Shown: positions 1 to 8,647, counted from the first letter of the stretch. The stretch: DNA of 64,000 nucleotides from Caballeronia catudaia (GCF_001544755.2 NZ_FCOF02000026.1:1-64000); one strand, 5' to 3'. Program-made: numbers and translations. The notes: generated by a model not told the origin, from the sequence alone.

Positions 1-98
1 CTGAACAGCCGGCCGCGCGCAACCCACGCGTTCCATTCGCCATTCGAGGTTTTCGCTGCGACACTTGCCTCAGCGGGACAACCTCAAAACGCTAAACA

Positions 99-320
99 TT
101 AACCCCCTCGTTGCACTTCGGTTTGAAACCGCCCGTCGATCCGGCGCGACCACATCTTCCTACCCTTTAGCGGCTCGGGCTTGCCCGTGCCTGTAAAGGG
201 ATTGCGACTACATTCGTTGATTAGACGAGTCAGCCTTTCGAAGGTCTTCGAGTCTGACCCGCGCCAGGAATGGTATTCATCCCAACTGAGACTCGAGAAC
301 AGCCGTCCACGCGCCATCAC
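99..320 (-). pseudogene. Truncated YoeB/Txe-type toxin remnant
   Basis: The 73-residue product matches the YoeB mRNA-interferase fold: an N-terminal SWDEYHSW block, then NPFTGTGKPEPLKG (holding the family's conserved Glu) and WSRRI (holding the conserved Arg). The usual family length is about 84 residues. Here the frame runs into unrelated residues right after WSRRID and stops, so the C-terminal strand with the catalytic His and terminal Tyr is absent. I looked in the other two frames just downstream and found no matching tail, so this looks like replacement or deletion rather than a single-base shift. It starts at a GTG/ATG that overlaps the stop of the upstream gene, the usual toxin-antitoxin arrangement. 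It is probably inactive as a ribosome-dependent RNase. Confidence 0.6.
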
Positions 321-688
321 CCGGCCTGCTTCATTCTCTTGGCAAAATAGCCGCCGAACAGATCCAGAAGCGAAGATTTCGGCGACTCGAGTCTGACAGG
401 CTCAGCGGCCGGAGACGCGTCCGATCGAGTAACCAGATCTTCCGGCGAGAGAAGCTTGTCTTCCGTATATCCCCGCGATCTGAACCACGCGAGCGATTCC
501 TCCAGCTTTCGCTCGTCCAGCTCTCGTTCGACTTCTTCAACGCGCGCCGACAGCTTTTCGAGCGATTCTTTGGAAACCAACACAAGCTCCTCCGAATCGA
601 GCAGCGGCATCGCGCCCCACTCGCCCAACCGCCCCGCCTCGCGCGCTTCGTGATAATCACGCTCGATTAATTCAACCATCCTAACCAT
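317..688 (-). CDS. Putative antitoxin-like protein upstream of the YoeB remnant
   Basis: This encodes about 123 residues if translation starts at the ATG at 688, which has a purine-rich GAGAG stretch a few bases upstream; the open frame extends further to 775 without a convincing ribosome site. The segment ELVLVSKESLEKLSARVEE resembles the Phd/YefM pattern of a strand followed by an acidic helix, and the central region is rich in Glu/Arg and likely helical. The C-terminal tail does not look like YefM. The gene overlaps the toxin start by a few bases, and that supports a co-translated antitoxin. The family assignment is an inference from context plus weak similarity; it could instead be an unrelated coiled-coil protein. 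Confidence 0.45.
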   Translation of the reverse strand: MVRMVELIERDYHEAREAGRLGEWGAMPLLDSEELVLVSKESLEKLSARVEEVERELDERKLEESLAWFRSRGYTEDKLLSPEDLVTRSDASPAAEPVRLESPKSSLLDLFGGYFAKRMKQAG

Positions 689-781
689 TTTCGACTCTCG
701 CTCATGCACGACGATGAGCAGATTATCGCCGCCAATGCCCGCGCTGCGCCACCTGTCCGAACGGATTAGGAACAAACGCCA

Positions 782-1093
782 TCAAACGCTTCCTTCCTTT
801 TCGATCACCAGAATCCGCGCCTCGCCGACCGGTTCCGCGAAATGCTCATCGCCAGCCTGTGCATGAAATATATCGCCTGCACGCAGCGTCAGCGTGCGTT
901 CGCCTTCCCCGCCGCGCACGTGCATGCGCACTTCGCCCTGCATCACGGCGAATACCTCCTCGCCATCGTTCACGTGCCATTTATACGGCTCGTTCGTCCA
1001 GTGCAGACGGCACGACGTGCCGTTCATCACGCAGATATCGAGCGCGCCCCACGCGCGTTCGGCCGTGAACTTGCCGCTTTCGATCACTTTCAT
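782..1093 (-). CDS. Cupin-domain protein
   Basis: A 103-residue single-domain cupin. The central part has the small beta-barrel pattern: a first motif around residues 38-60 (WHVNDGEEVFAVMQGEV, with His and Glu positions that bind metal in active cupins) and a second around residues 71-86 (RAGDIFHAQAGDEHFAEP). Start is the ATG at 1093 with GGCGG upstream. It lies 11 bp downstream of the MHS-family transporter stop, so the two are very likely one operon. The substrate is unknown; such small cupins often act as sugar or organic-acid binding or isomerising proteins, which would fit a transporter partner, but that is inference. Confidence 0.8.
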   Translation of the reverse strand: MKVIESGKFTAERAWGALDICVMNGTSCRLHWTNEPYKWHVNDGEEVFAVMQGEVRMHVRGGEGERTLTLRAGDIFHAQAGDEHFAEPVGEARILVIEKEGSV

Positions 1094-1104
1094 TTGATTG
1101 CCGC

Positions 1105-2394
1105 CTAACGAACGAAATTGCGCGCTTCGTCGACGTCCGCGTGACGCGTCGCCGGAATGCACGCCACCGCAATCAGCGAGAGCACGAGCCCCCCCATCAC
1201 GTAGAAGGTGGGCGCGAGCTGCGATTCCGTGACGCGAATCAGCCACGTCACGATGAACTGCCCGAAGCCGCCGAAGATCATCACCGCGATGTTGTACGCG
1301 AGCGAAAGCCCCGTCGAGCGCACATGCGCCGGAAAAAGCTCGGCGATCAGCGCTCCGAACGGCCCATAGTAGCCCGAGAGGGCGATCGAAAGCAGCGCCT
1401 GCACGACGATGAGCCGCATCACGCTCGGCTCCGCGGCGAGCCACGCGAAAAGCGGATAGATGATGACGAGCGTGCTCGCGAGCGACCACATCGAAAGGCC
1501 CTTGCGCCCGATGCGATCGGACCACGCGCCCGCGACCGGCGAGAGCACCGCCAGCAGCAGATTGCCAACGATCAGCGCCGTGAACGACTGCCCGAACGGC
1601 AGCTTCAGTTGCTTGACGGCGAACGTGGGCAGATAGGCGATCAGCACGTACACCGTCACCGTCAGCGCGATCACCGAGCCGAGCCCGCACAGGACTTCGC
1701 GGCTATGCGTGCCGAACACTTCGCCGAGCGTCGCGCGGCGCGCGGTCTTTTTCGCGTGCAGGAACGCTTCGGTATCGGCCATGTTGCGGCGGATATAAAG
1801 CCCGATCGGCCCGATGACGAGACCGAGAATGAACGGCACGCGCCAGCCCCACGATTCGAGCGCTTCGGGCGAAAGGCCGCGCGAGATCGCCGAGCCGACG
1901 ATCGCGCCGAGCAGCAGCGACGCCGCCTGGCTCGCCATCTGGAAACTGCCGTACAAGCCGCGCTTCGAGAACGGCGCCGCTTCGATCAGAAGCGCGGTCG
2001 AGCTGCCGAACTCGCCGCCCGCGGAGAAGCCCTGCAGAAGCCGCGCGAACACGATGACCAGCGGCGCGCCGATGCCGATCGCCGAATACGGCGGCGCTAT
2101 CGCGAGCAGGAGAATGCCGAGCGTCATCAGGCCGATGACGAGTGTCAGCGCCGCCTTGCGCCCCGCGCGATCCGCGTAGAGACCGAGCACGATGCCGCCG
2201 ACCGGCCGCATCACAAATGCGACGCCGAAGGTCGCCGTCGTCAGAAGAATCGATGAGTAGTCGCTGTCGCTCGGAAAGAACAGCCGCGCGATGACCACCG
2301 TCATGAAGCCGAAGACCGTGAAGTCGTACCACTCGAGCGCGTTGCCGATGACCGCCGCCGCCACGGCGCGCGAATTCAATGGTCTTCCGGGCAT
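1105..2394 (-). CDS. MFS transporter, metabolite:H+ symporter (MHS) family
   Basis: A 429-residue integral membrane protein with about 12 predicted hydrophobic segments. The N-terminus (GNALEWYDF, residues about 17-25) is the hallmark of the MHS family (ProP, KgtP, ShiA, citrate permeases). The loop 2-3 motif YADRAGRKAAL and the RLLQGFSAGGEFG motif (about residue 118) are also family-specific. The protein should import a carboxylate, betaine or similar small solute with protons at the inner membrane. The start at 2394 has AGGGGAA just upstream. The downstream cupin is probably co-transcribed. The substrate cannot be told from sequence. Confidence 0.9.
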   Translation of the reverse strand: MPGRPLNSRAVAAAVIGNALEWYDFTVFGFMTVVIARLFFPSDSDYSSILLTTATFGVAFVMRPVGGIVLGLYADRAGRKAALTLVIGLMTLGILLLAIAPPYSAIGIGAPLVIVFARLLQGFSAGGEFGSSTALLIEAAPFSKRGLYGSFQMASQAASLLLGAIVGSAISRGLSPEALESWGWRVPFILGLVIGPIGLYIRRNMADTEAFLHAKKTARRATLGEVFGTHSREVLCGLGSVIALTVTVYVLIAYLPTFAVKQLKLPFGQSFTALIVGNLLLAVLSPVAGAWSDRIGRKGLSMWSLASTLVIIYPLFAWLAAEPSVMRLIVVQALLSIALSGYYGPFGALIAELFPAHVRSTGLSLAYNIAVMIFGGFGQFIVTWLIRVTESQLAPTFYVMGGLVLSLIAVACIPATRHADVDEARNFVR

Positions 2395-2551
2395 GCGTTC
2401 CCCTAGTCATTAGGTTCGTGCGGGGCCAGCGCGCTCATGCGCGCGGGCCTGCTCGTCTCGTCGTCCGCGTTTTATAAAGATGCACACGCGCGGCTCTTTT
2501 TGCCTTGGCGAGTGTAAAGACGGATTTTCTCCTGAGCAAGCTAATTACAAA

Positions 2552-2590
2552 CGAAGAAAAGCGCGCCGGGCCGTTCGGCCGGGCGCGCTT
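2552..2590 (-). terminator. Rho-independent terminator after the HiPIP gene
   Basis: A 14-bp GC-rich stem (AAGCGCGCC.. / ..GGCGCGCTT, one mismatch) closes on a GTTC loop, and on the minus strand it is followed by TTTTCTTCG. It lies 23 bp past the HiPIP stop and would also separate that gene from the transporter operon. Confidence 0.8.
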
Positions 2591-2612
2591 CCAGACTCAT
2601 GCCGGTTTTGCG

Positions 2613-2930
2613 TTATGCCTTCTTCACATAGGCGCTGCACCAGCCCTTCGATGCGACCTGCTTTCCGGCGAACATCGGGCACGGCGCGTAGGCGTCGGTT
2701 GCCTTGCCCTGATAGAACTGACAGTTGCCGCAATCCTGGCCAGCCGCGTACTTCGCGTACTTGGCCTTGTCGACCTTGCTCGCGTCTTCCTTGTAGCCGA
2801 GCGCCTGCGCGGTGGGATCGCTTTCGGTGACTTTGGGCGCGTCGGCGGCGAGCGTGGCGCGCGACCCGAGCGCGAACGTCGAAGCGACGCCCACGCTGGT
2901 AATGAGGAACGTGCGACGTGATGTCTTCAT
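2613..2930 (-). CDS. High-potential iron-sulfur protein (HiPIP)
   Basis: A 105-residue precursor with a Tat signal (RRTFLI at residues 5-10, hydrophobic stretch, cleavage near ALA/ADA around residue 28). The mature part carries the HiPIP cysteine pattern: CGNC, then a Cys about 15 residues on (APCPMF) and a final Cys (GWCSAY), binding one [4Fe-4S] cluster. It is a small periplasmic electron carrier. GGAGTGAG precedes the ATG, and a strong terminator follows, so it is probably monocistronic. Confidence 0.95.
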   Translation of the reverse strand: MKTSRRTFLITSVGVASTFALGSRATLAADAPKVTESDPTAQALGYKEDASKVDKAKYAKYAAGQDCGNCQFYQGKATDAYAPCPMFAGKQVASKGWCSAYVKKA

Positions 2931-3063
2931 TGTGACTCACTCCATGTTGTATTGGGGGAAATGCGCCGTTCTTGGCGACGGCGATGTCCGAGCATATCAA
3001 TCTGGAAGCGAGTCGACGACGTCAAATGTTAGAGATAAGGGCGGTGTGAAAGTCGCATGTAAG

Positions 3064-4164
3064 TCAACGCGCCATGTCAGCGACGCGCTCGGCGATCGCA
3101 AGCGATGCCGTCAGTCCCGGCGACTCGATGCCGAACAGATTGACGAGCCCCGGCACGCCGTGCGCCGACTTGCCCTGAATCATGAAATCCGCCGCCGCCT
3201 GACCCGGACCTGATAGCTTCGGCCGGATGCCGGCATAAGCGGGCTGCAATGCGTCGTCGGGCAGACCGGGCCAGTACGCGCGAATCGCGGCGTAGAACGA
3301 ATCGGCGCGGCGCGGATCGACGTCGTAGTTGAGCGTGGGCACCCATTCGACGTCTGGGCCGAACTTCGCCTGCCCGCCGAGATCGATCGTCAGATGCACG
3401 CCGAGGCCCGCTTCGTTGGGCATCGGATAAATGAGACGCTCGAACGGCGCGCGACCGCTCACGCTGAAGTAATTGCCCTTCGCGAAATAGAGCGGCGGCA
3501 CATGGCGATCGTCGAGACCGCGAATGCTGCGGGCGATTTCGTTCGCATGCAGCCCCGCGCTGTTGATCAGATACGACGCCCGCAAGCGCGCCGGCGACTC
3601 GCCGCCCGTCTCGACGATGAAGCAGCCCTCGCGCGCATCAATGGACGCGACCGGCGTATGGAACACGATGTTCGCGCCGTGCTTCTCGGCTTCGCCCTGC
3701 AGCGCGAGCATGTACTGATGACTGTCGACGATGCCCGTCAGCGGTGAATACACCGCTTCGACGCATTGCAGCTGCGGCTCCATTTCGGCCGCCTGCGCGC
3801 CGCTGAGGCGCACGAGTCCCTTCACGCGATTCTCGATGCCCTTCTGCTCCAGCGCCGCGAGCTGCGGCACCTGATTGCGCGCCGTCGCGACGAGCAGCTT
3901 GCCGCATTGCCGGTGCGGCACGCCATGCGCCTGACAGAATTCGTAGAGCATGTCGCGCCCGCGCACGCACAGTTCCGCCTTCTGCGATCCGCGCGGGTAA
4001 TAGATGCCCGCGTGGATCACCTCGCTGTTGCGCGAGCTCGTGCCGATGCCAATGCCCTCGCCCGACTCCAGCACGATGACTTCGCGTCCGCGCATCGCCA
4101 GCGCGCGGGCTATCGCCAGTCCGACGACACCCGCTCCGATTACCACACACTCGATCCGGTCCAT
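3064..4164 (-). CDS. FAD-dependent oxidoreductase, L-2-hydroxyglutarate oxidase (LhgO)-like
   Basis: A 366-residue DAO-family flavoprotein. The N-terminal dinucleotide site is VVIGAGVVGLAIARAL (residues about 7-22), followed by an acidic residue at the end of the second strand (VIVLESG). TSSRNSEVIHAGIYYP near residue 42 is the characteristic signature of the LhgO/YgaF group, and the C-terminus GLVNLFGIESPGLTASLAI is the second FAD-contact region. It would oxidise an L-2-hydroxy acid and pass electrons to quinone or oxygen. The start at 4164 is chosen over an upstream extension to 4278 because GGCGGGAAAAG sits just before the ATG and the fold begins there. Substrate identity remains an inference. 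Confidence 0.85.
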   Translation of the reverse strand: MDRIECVVIGAGVVGLAIARALAMRGREVIVLESGEGIGIGTSSRNSEVIHAGIYYPRGSQKAELCVRGRDMLYEFCQAHGVPHRQCGKLLVATARNQVPQLAALEQKGIENRVKGLVRLSGAQAAEMEPQLQCVEAVYSPLTGIVDSHQYMLALQGEAEKHGANIVFHTPVASIDAREGCFIVETGGESPARLRASYLINSAGLHANEIARSIRGLDDRHVPPLYFAKGNYFSVSGRAPFERLIYPMPNEAGLGVHLTIDLGGQAKFGPDVEWVPTLNYDVDPRRADSFYAAIRAYWPGLPDDALQPAYAGIRPKLSGPGQAAADFMIQGKSAHGVPGLVNLFGIESPGLTASLAIAERVADMAR

Positions 4165-4349
4165 GTCTTTTCCCGCCGCAGAGTTCTTCCCAATTATTTT
4201 ACGTTCGGGACTGTTGCGAGATACACAACAAACGCACACGGATTGCCTCGTTTTCCGGTGCAATTCAGAAAAAGGCAAGAATCTGGCCGCCAGATGTCAA
4301 AAATGACAGCTTTTGACGGGTTTTTTGTCAATTTCGCAAACAGGACTTT

Positions 4350-5327
4350 TTAAAAGCCGATCGCCTTCTTGCGCGAATTCCGGTCGAGCTGAATGTCGCG
4401 CGCCTCGACATGATGCCGTCCGTCGATGCGTGCGTTGCCGAACGCGTTCAACATGGCGCGCCGCATGCCGCGCGGCGACGCCCGCGTGAGCGCGTCGAGC
4501 GGGCCGTCTCCGAGCGTTTCCGGAAAGGCCGCGCCCCACGCGTGCGCGTTGCGGATTTCGGCGTAGATGGTCTGCGCGATGCGCCGCGCGCCCTCGCGGT
4601 CCGGCGCCGGAATCTCGTACACGTTCATGCGGTTCAGAAGCGGCTCGGGAATCGCGCGCGCGTCGTTGGCGGTGGCGATCCACACGACGTTGCCCGCGTT
4701 GATCGGCACCTCGGCGAATTCGTCGATGAACGTTTGCGCCGTGTCGTGCTCCAGCAGCGCGTAGAGCGCACCGAGCGGATCGTATTGCGCGTCGCCGGTG
4801 GCCTTGTCGATTTCATCGACGGTAATGACGGGGTTCGCGTAGCTGCCGTTCACGAGCGCGTCGAAGACCTTGCCGGGCTTCGCATTGCGCCATTGAGACG
4901 ACGCGCCCGACAGGATCCAACCCGCCGTCAGCGAGCTCATCGCGACGTAATGGCAGGACGTGCCGAGCAGCCGCGCGAGTTGCTTCGCGAAGTGCGTCTT
5001 GCCGATGCCGGGCTCGCCGAGCAGCAGCATCGGCATGAGTTCGAGGCGATCGTCGGTTTCGAGACACAGCGCGATCTGCTTGCGGATATCGTCGAGCGGC
5101 TCTTCGAAATTCGGCAGCGTGGCCGCGAGATCGTCGATGGACGGCATGCGGTTCGGCTTCACGCAAAAGCGCAGATTGCCCGCCTTGAGCATTTTTTCGT
5201 AAGTGGCGCGCAAGGCGTCGCTCGCGCCTTCGGGCAGATCGTTGAGCGCGGTTTCCACGTCATCGAGACTGTAGACCTTGCTGAACGACGCCACCGCGAG
5301 TTCCTGTCTGACCACGGCTGTCGTCAT
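4350..5327 (-). CDS. Stand-alone AAA+ ATPase (Lon-like ATPase module)
   Basis: A 325-residue AAA+ protein. Walker A is GEPGIGKTHF (about residue 104), Walker B is VITVDEIDKA (about 171), sensor 1 is IATANDA (about 216) and a candidate arginine finger sits in PEPLLNRM. The first 80 or so residues are a small helical domain. After the AAA lid there is no protease, helicase or DNA-binding domain, so it differs from full-length Lon. The start at 5327 is preceded by GGGGTGTGAC. The neighbours give no functional clue. The target is unknown; it may be a chaperone-like or remodelling ATPase. Confidence 0.8.
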   Translation of the reverse strand: MTTAVVRQELAVASFSKVYSLDDVETALNDLPEGASDALRATYEKMLKAGNLRFCVKPNRMPSIDDLAATLPNFEEPLDDIRKQIALCLETDDRLELMPMLLLGEPGIGKTHFAKQLARLLGTSCHYVAMSSLTAGWILSGASSQWRNAKPGKVFDALVNGSYANPVITVDEIDKATGDAQYDPLGALYALLEHDTAQTFIDEFAEVPINAGNVVWIATANDARAIPEPLLNRMNVYEIPAPDREGARRIAQTIYAEIRNAHAWGAAFPETLGDGPLDALTRASPRGMRRAMLNAFGNARIDGRHHVEARDIQLDRNSRKKAIGF

Positions 5328-5651
5328 GTCACACCCCGTCATTTTTTTGTGTCGACGAGTCCAGTGTATCGACGCCAAAAGCCCATGCAAGCGAGCAGTC
5401 GAACGCGTGTGCTGCTAACCACTAAGCCCCGTTTCCATCGATGAAGCCGCGCGCGTCGCGCCCTAGTATCATCGTCGGAATCGATACGGACCCGATGCAG
5501 CCGGGCGGGTTCGAAACATGCTGTTTCTTCTGGCGTGCTGAACCCGGCGCGCGCCGCCGTGTCACACGAAATTCGCCGGGAACGCCGATCCCGCGGCCGC
5601 TCGCCATCGCGCGCCGCCATCCGAACAGTCCGCGCGCAGGAGCTGCCTTCA
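5328..5651. other. Intergenic stretch between divergent genes, nothing recognised
   Basis: About 320 bp between the AAA+ gene (minus) and the secreted-protein gene (plus). It should hold both promoters, but I see no convincing operator, repeat or small gene. Short open frames here have no RBS and no recognisable content. Confidence 0.5.
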
Positions 5652-6170
5652 ATGCATGAAACGATACGAACCGCCTTTCTGAACGCCGCGCTCACGGCGG
5701 CCGCCTGTTTTGCCGCCGGCGCGCAGGCGCAAATCGCGCCGCCGCAACCGGTGACCTGGGAGTTGCAGGTCGTGCGCGACGGCCAGCAGATCGACTCGTT
5801 TTCCGGCACGACCAACGTCGGCCAGGCGCGCACCGATACGCACCACAACAAGGTGAAGAATCGCGTCGGCTGCGCGGATCAGCCCGCGGGCGACATCGAT
5901 CTGCAACGCACGCTCACGATCTCGCCGACGCACGCGAGCACCGACGACATCACGCTCGCCATCGATGCGCAGGAAACCTTGCAGGAGGACAGCACGCGCG
6001 CGTCGCCATCCGGCTGCAAGCTGCCGCCCGTACCGCGTCAGGTGAGCGCGTCGCATCCTGGCCTGGTGCTCAAGCCGGGCGAGTGGGGGCAATGGCCGAT
6101 CATCGAAAGCAATCCGTCGCTTGCGTACCGGGTGCGCGCGAGCCTCGGTTCGGCCACGGCGGCGCAATGA
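5652..6170 (+). CDS. Hypothetical secreted protein
   Basis: A 172-residue protein with a clear Sec signal peptide (hydrophobic core about residues 7-22, cleavage near AGAQAQ around residue 25). The mature part has two cysteines (CADQPAG and SGCKLPP) that could form a disulfide, and an alternating polar/hydrophobic pattern suggesting beta structure. The chosen ATG has AGGAGC 8 bp upstream; the open frame extends further upstream without a ribosome site. I recognise no family. The next gene begins 50 bp downstream on the same strand, so co-transcription is possible. Confidence 0.75.
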   Translation: MHETIRTAFLNAALTAAACFAAGAQAQIAPPQPVTWELQVVRDGQQIDSFSGTTNVGQARTDTHHNKVKNRVGCADQPAGDIDLQRTLTISPTHASTDDITLAIDAQETLQEDSTRASPSGCKLPPVPRQVSASHPGLVLKPGEWGQWPIIESNPSLAYRVRASLGSATAAQ

Positions 6171-6219
6171 ACATCGCGGTGACATAGACTCGAAGTCCGC
6201 CGCCTGACACGAACAACGC

Positions 6220-7026
6220 ATGCGAAACCCAGAACATCTTCCGCCAGGCCCGTCCTCCCGCTCGGCGACGCCGGATTTCACGGCGGTCAGCTGGAACCTG
6301 CACAAGGGCCGCTCGCCGCTCGGTTTGCGCGCCTGGAACGCGATGCAGCGGTGGGTCCAGACCACCAACGCGGACGTCTATTTCCTCCAGGAAGCGATGG
6401 CGCGGCGCATGCCCCAGCCCGTCCTCGCAAGCGGCTTCGGCAATCCGCTCAACGCGCCGCTCGACGACGTCTGGCATTGTCAGGCAACCGAAATCGCCAC
6501 CGCGCTCGAATTGCAGATTGCGCTCGGGCCGAACGTGTTCAAGCCGTCGTGGCGGCACGGCAACGCGATTCTGTCGCCGCATCCGCTCGATCTTTCCGGG
6601 CGCTGGGACATCTCGGCGCATCGCTTCGAAAAGCGCGGCTTACTGGTTGCGCGCGCCACGTTCTCCGGCCAGGCGATCACGCTGCTATGCGCGCATCTCG
6701 CGCTGACGCGTCAGGCGCGGCTGCGTCAGATGAACTGGATCGCGCACTGGATCGCGAAGGAAGCGCCCGACGGCCCGCTCGTGCTCGCCGGAGACTTCAA
6801 CGACTGGCGCAACGATTCCGTGCCGCTCTTTGGCGAACTCGGCATGAACGAAGTCGCGACGATGCTCGGCGAATCCGGCCGCACGTTTCCGGCGTTCTCG
6901 CCCGCGCTCGCGCTCGACAAGATGTTCGTGCGTGGCCTCAAGCCCGTCGAATGGCTCGTGCCGACGCAGGACACCGCATGGCTGTCCGATCATTTGCCGT
7001 ACATGGCGCGGCTGCGCGTCGAATAA
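6220..7026 (+). CDS. Endonuclease/exonuclease/phosphatase (EEP) family protein
   Basis: A 268-residue single-domain EEP-fold hydrolase. Recognisable motifs in order: SWNLHKG (residues about 25-31, metal-site Asn), YFLQEA (catalytic Glu, about 53), LAGDFNDW (about 189-196, Asp/Asn pair) and SDHLPY (about 257-262, catalytic Asp-His). The family is Mg-dependent and cleaves phosphodiesters or phosphate esters of nucleic acids, lipids or small molecules. There is no signal peptide, so it is likely cytoplasmic. The substrate cannot be inferred. Confidence 0.88.
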   Translation: MRNPEHLPPGPSSRSATPDFTAVSWNLHKGRSPLGLRAWNAMQRWVQTTNADVYFLQEAMARRMPQPVLASGFGNPLNAPLDDVWHCQATEIATALELQIALGPNVFKPSWRHGNAILSPHPLDLSGRWDISAHRFEKRGLLVARATFSGQAITLLCAHLALTRQARLRQMNWIAHWIAKEAPDGPLVLAGDFNDWRNDSVPLFGELGMNEVATMLGESGRTFPAFSPALALDKMFVRGLKPVEWLVPTQDTAWLSDHLPYMARLRVE

Positions 7027-7032
7027 AAGCGC

Positions 7033-7434
7033 TTACGCGCGCGGTCCCGCGATTAGCGCTTCCAGATCCGCGATGGTGACGGGTTTCGTCAGGTGATGGT
7101 CGAAGCCCGCGTCGAGCGCGCTCTGACGGTCGGCGTCGCTGCCCCAGCCGGTCAATGCGAGCAGCAGCGCGTTGTTCGTCGCATCGCGCTTTCTCAGCTC
7201 GCGCGCGACATCGAAGCCGCTCATGCCCGGCAAGCCGATATCGAGCACGATCACATCGGGTTTGAAATCATCGATCGATGCGAGCGCGCGCGGCCCGTCA
7301 TGCTCCGTGCGCACTTCGTGGCCGAGCGCTTCGAGCAGCATCGACATGGCAAGCGCCGCATCGACGCTGTCGTCGACGAGCAGGATGCGGCGGCCTTGCG
7401 CCGCGCCGCCGCTTGCTTCGGCGGTGGTGTTCAT
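7033..7434 (-). CDS. Single-domain response regulator (REC only)
   Basis: A 133-residue protein comprising a receiver domain only. The acidic pair is in ILLVDDS (about residue 20), the phospho-acceptor Asp is in VIVLDIGLPG (about 66), the switch Thr is in LALTGWG and the conserved Lys is in HHLTKPV. No output domain follows, so it should act by protein contact, as CheY-like regulators or the receivers of hybrid kinases do. The ATG at 7434 has GGGGAATCAC in front. No kinase gene is nearby. It converges with the EEP gene with 6 bp between stops. Confidence 0.9.
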   Translation of the reverse strand: MNTTAEASGGAAQGRRILLVDDSVDAALAMSMLLEALGHEVRTEHDGPRALASIDDFKPDVIVLDIGLPGMSGFDVARELRKRDATNNALLLALTGWGSDADRQSALDAGFDHHLTKPVTIADLEALIAGPRA

Positions 7435-7623
7435 GTGATTCCCCGGGGCGTCGTCGCCGCGCAGGAGCAGGACGAAGCCGTGTTCCGACCCTTGCACGAC
7501 TTTAATGAGATGATTCGGGAAATGTAGCACAGCGTCCGGACGTGCAAGAAAATGAACCAGCAATCACGGGGTGCAAGGCTCTGCTATCGTGAATGCTTCA
7601 TTTGCCGTGCGTGCATGACCGCC

Positions 7624-8220
7624 ATGTTCGATCTCTTCGACGACATTCCCAAGCCCGATATCGTGTGGCATCCCGACTGGATCGGCGCCGACGAAGCCTC
7701 CGATCTGATGGGCGCGCTCATCGAAGAAGTGCGCTGGCAGCAGGACACGATGACGACGCCCGGCGGCCGCGTGCCGCTGCCGCGCCTGACCGCGTGGCAA
7801 GGCGAGCCGGACTCGGTGTACGTTTATTCCGGCATCCGCAACGTACCGCAGCCGTGGACGCCCGCCGTCGCGCAGTTACGCGAACGCGCGCAGGCCGCAT
7901 GCGATGCGCGTTTCAACAGCGTGCTGCTGAACCGCTATCGCAGCGGCCTCGACAGCATGGGCTGGCACGCCGACAAGGAACGCGAGCTCGGCCCGGAACC
8001 GGTGATCGCATCGGTGAGCCTCGGCACGACGCGCACGTTCGAGTTTCGTCACGCGCGCACGCACGCGACGCATTCCCTCGCCCTCACGCACGGCAGCCTG
8101 CTCGTGATGCGCGGGCGCACGCAGCAGGAATGGGTGCATCGCGTGCCGAAGGAGCCGGGCATGGCCGGCGAGCGCATCAATCTCACGTTCCGCTGGGTCG
8201 ATGCGTCGAAGCGCAAGTAG
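7624..8220 (+). CDS. alkB: AlkB-type alpha-ketoglutarate-dependent dioxygenase
   Basis: A 198-residue 2OG-Fe(II) oxygenase of the AlkB/ALKBH2-3 type, which reverses N-alkyl damage on DNA or RNA bases. The iron ligands are visible as WHADKE (His-x-Asp, about residue 118) and the distal His in EWVHRVP; the 2-oxoglutarate-binding arginines are in the final GERINLTFRW segment. SLGTTRTFEFR is the conserved strand between them. The start is uncertain: ATG at 7624 gives the usual MFDLF start, and another ATG lies at 7615; neither has a strong ribosome site. Confidence 0.92.
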   Translation: MFDLFDDIPKPDIVWHPDWIGADEASDLMGALIEEVRWQQDTMTTPGGRVPLPRLTAWQGEPDSVYVYSGIRNVPQPWTPAVAQLRERAQAACDARFNSVLLNRYRSGLDSMGWHADKERELGPEPVIASVSLGTTRTFEFRHARTHATHSLALTHGSLLVMRGRTQQEWVHRVPKEPGMAGERINLTFRWVDASKRK

Positions 8221-8228
8221 ACGCGCTC

Positions 8229-8261
8229 ATGGCCGCTTCATGGCCGCTTCATGGCCGCTTC
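8229..8261. repeat. Three tandem copies of an 11-bp unit at the ridA stop
   Basis: The unit ATGGCCGCTTC occurs three times head to tail without a mismatch. The RidA stop codon and last residues lie in the middle of the array, and the array fills most of the gap to the convergent alkB stop. Confidence 0.85.
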
Positions 8262-8647
8262 GCGACGAAATCGATTTCCACGAGCGCATCGCGCGCGAGC
8301 CCGGTCACGCCGATGCACGTGCGCGCCGGCAACGGCTTCGGCAGAAAGTACGACCGGTAAACCGCGTTCATCGCGTCGTAATCGCGTTTGAATTCGGTCA
8401 GGAAGATGCGCACGCTCACCACGTTGTCGAGCGTGAGGCCGACGCCGCTCAGCACGAGAATCAGGTTGTCCATCACACGACGCGTCTGCGCCGCGACGCC
8501 TTCGGCCAGCGGTGCGCTGTCATCGTCCGGATCGGTGGGCATCTGGCCGGTAAGGAACACCCAGCCATCGGCCTCGGCCGCGTGCGAGAAAGGGCCGACG
8601 GGTGTCGGCGCGGCATCGACCATCGTGAATTTGGGCAGGTGGCTCAC
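8249..8647 (-). CDS. RidA family protein (YjgF/YER057c/UK114)
   Basis: A 132-residue RidA-fold protein. The strand-helix pattern and the C-terminal motif RTCIGVTGLARDALVEID (with the Arg that binds carboxylates in active RidA enzymes) identify the family, which hydrolyses reactive enamine/imine intermediates released by PLP enzymes. I chose the GTG at 8647 because GAGGAGAT lies at ideal distance; an in-frame ATG at 8680 would add 11 residues and lacks a ribosome site. The C-terminal end runs into an 11-bp tandem repeat. Confidence 0.85.
   Translation of the reverse strand: MSHLPKFTMVDAAPTPVGPFSHAAEADGWVFLTGQMPTDPDDDSAPLAEGVAAQTRRVMDNLILVLSGVGLTLDNVVSVRIFLTEFKRDYDAMNAVYRSYFLPKPLPARTCIGVTGLARDALVEIDFVAKRP

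Noticed and set aside
1141..2256. 371-codon open frame opposite the MHS transporter
   Set aside because: Mostly Arg, Asp, Glu and His with no hydrophobic core; a shadow frame.
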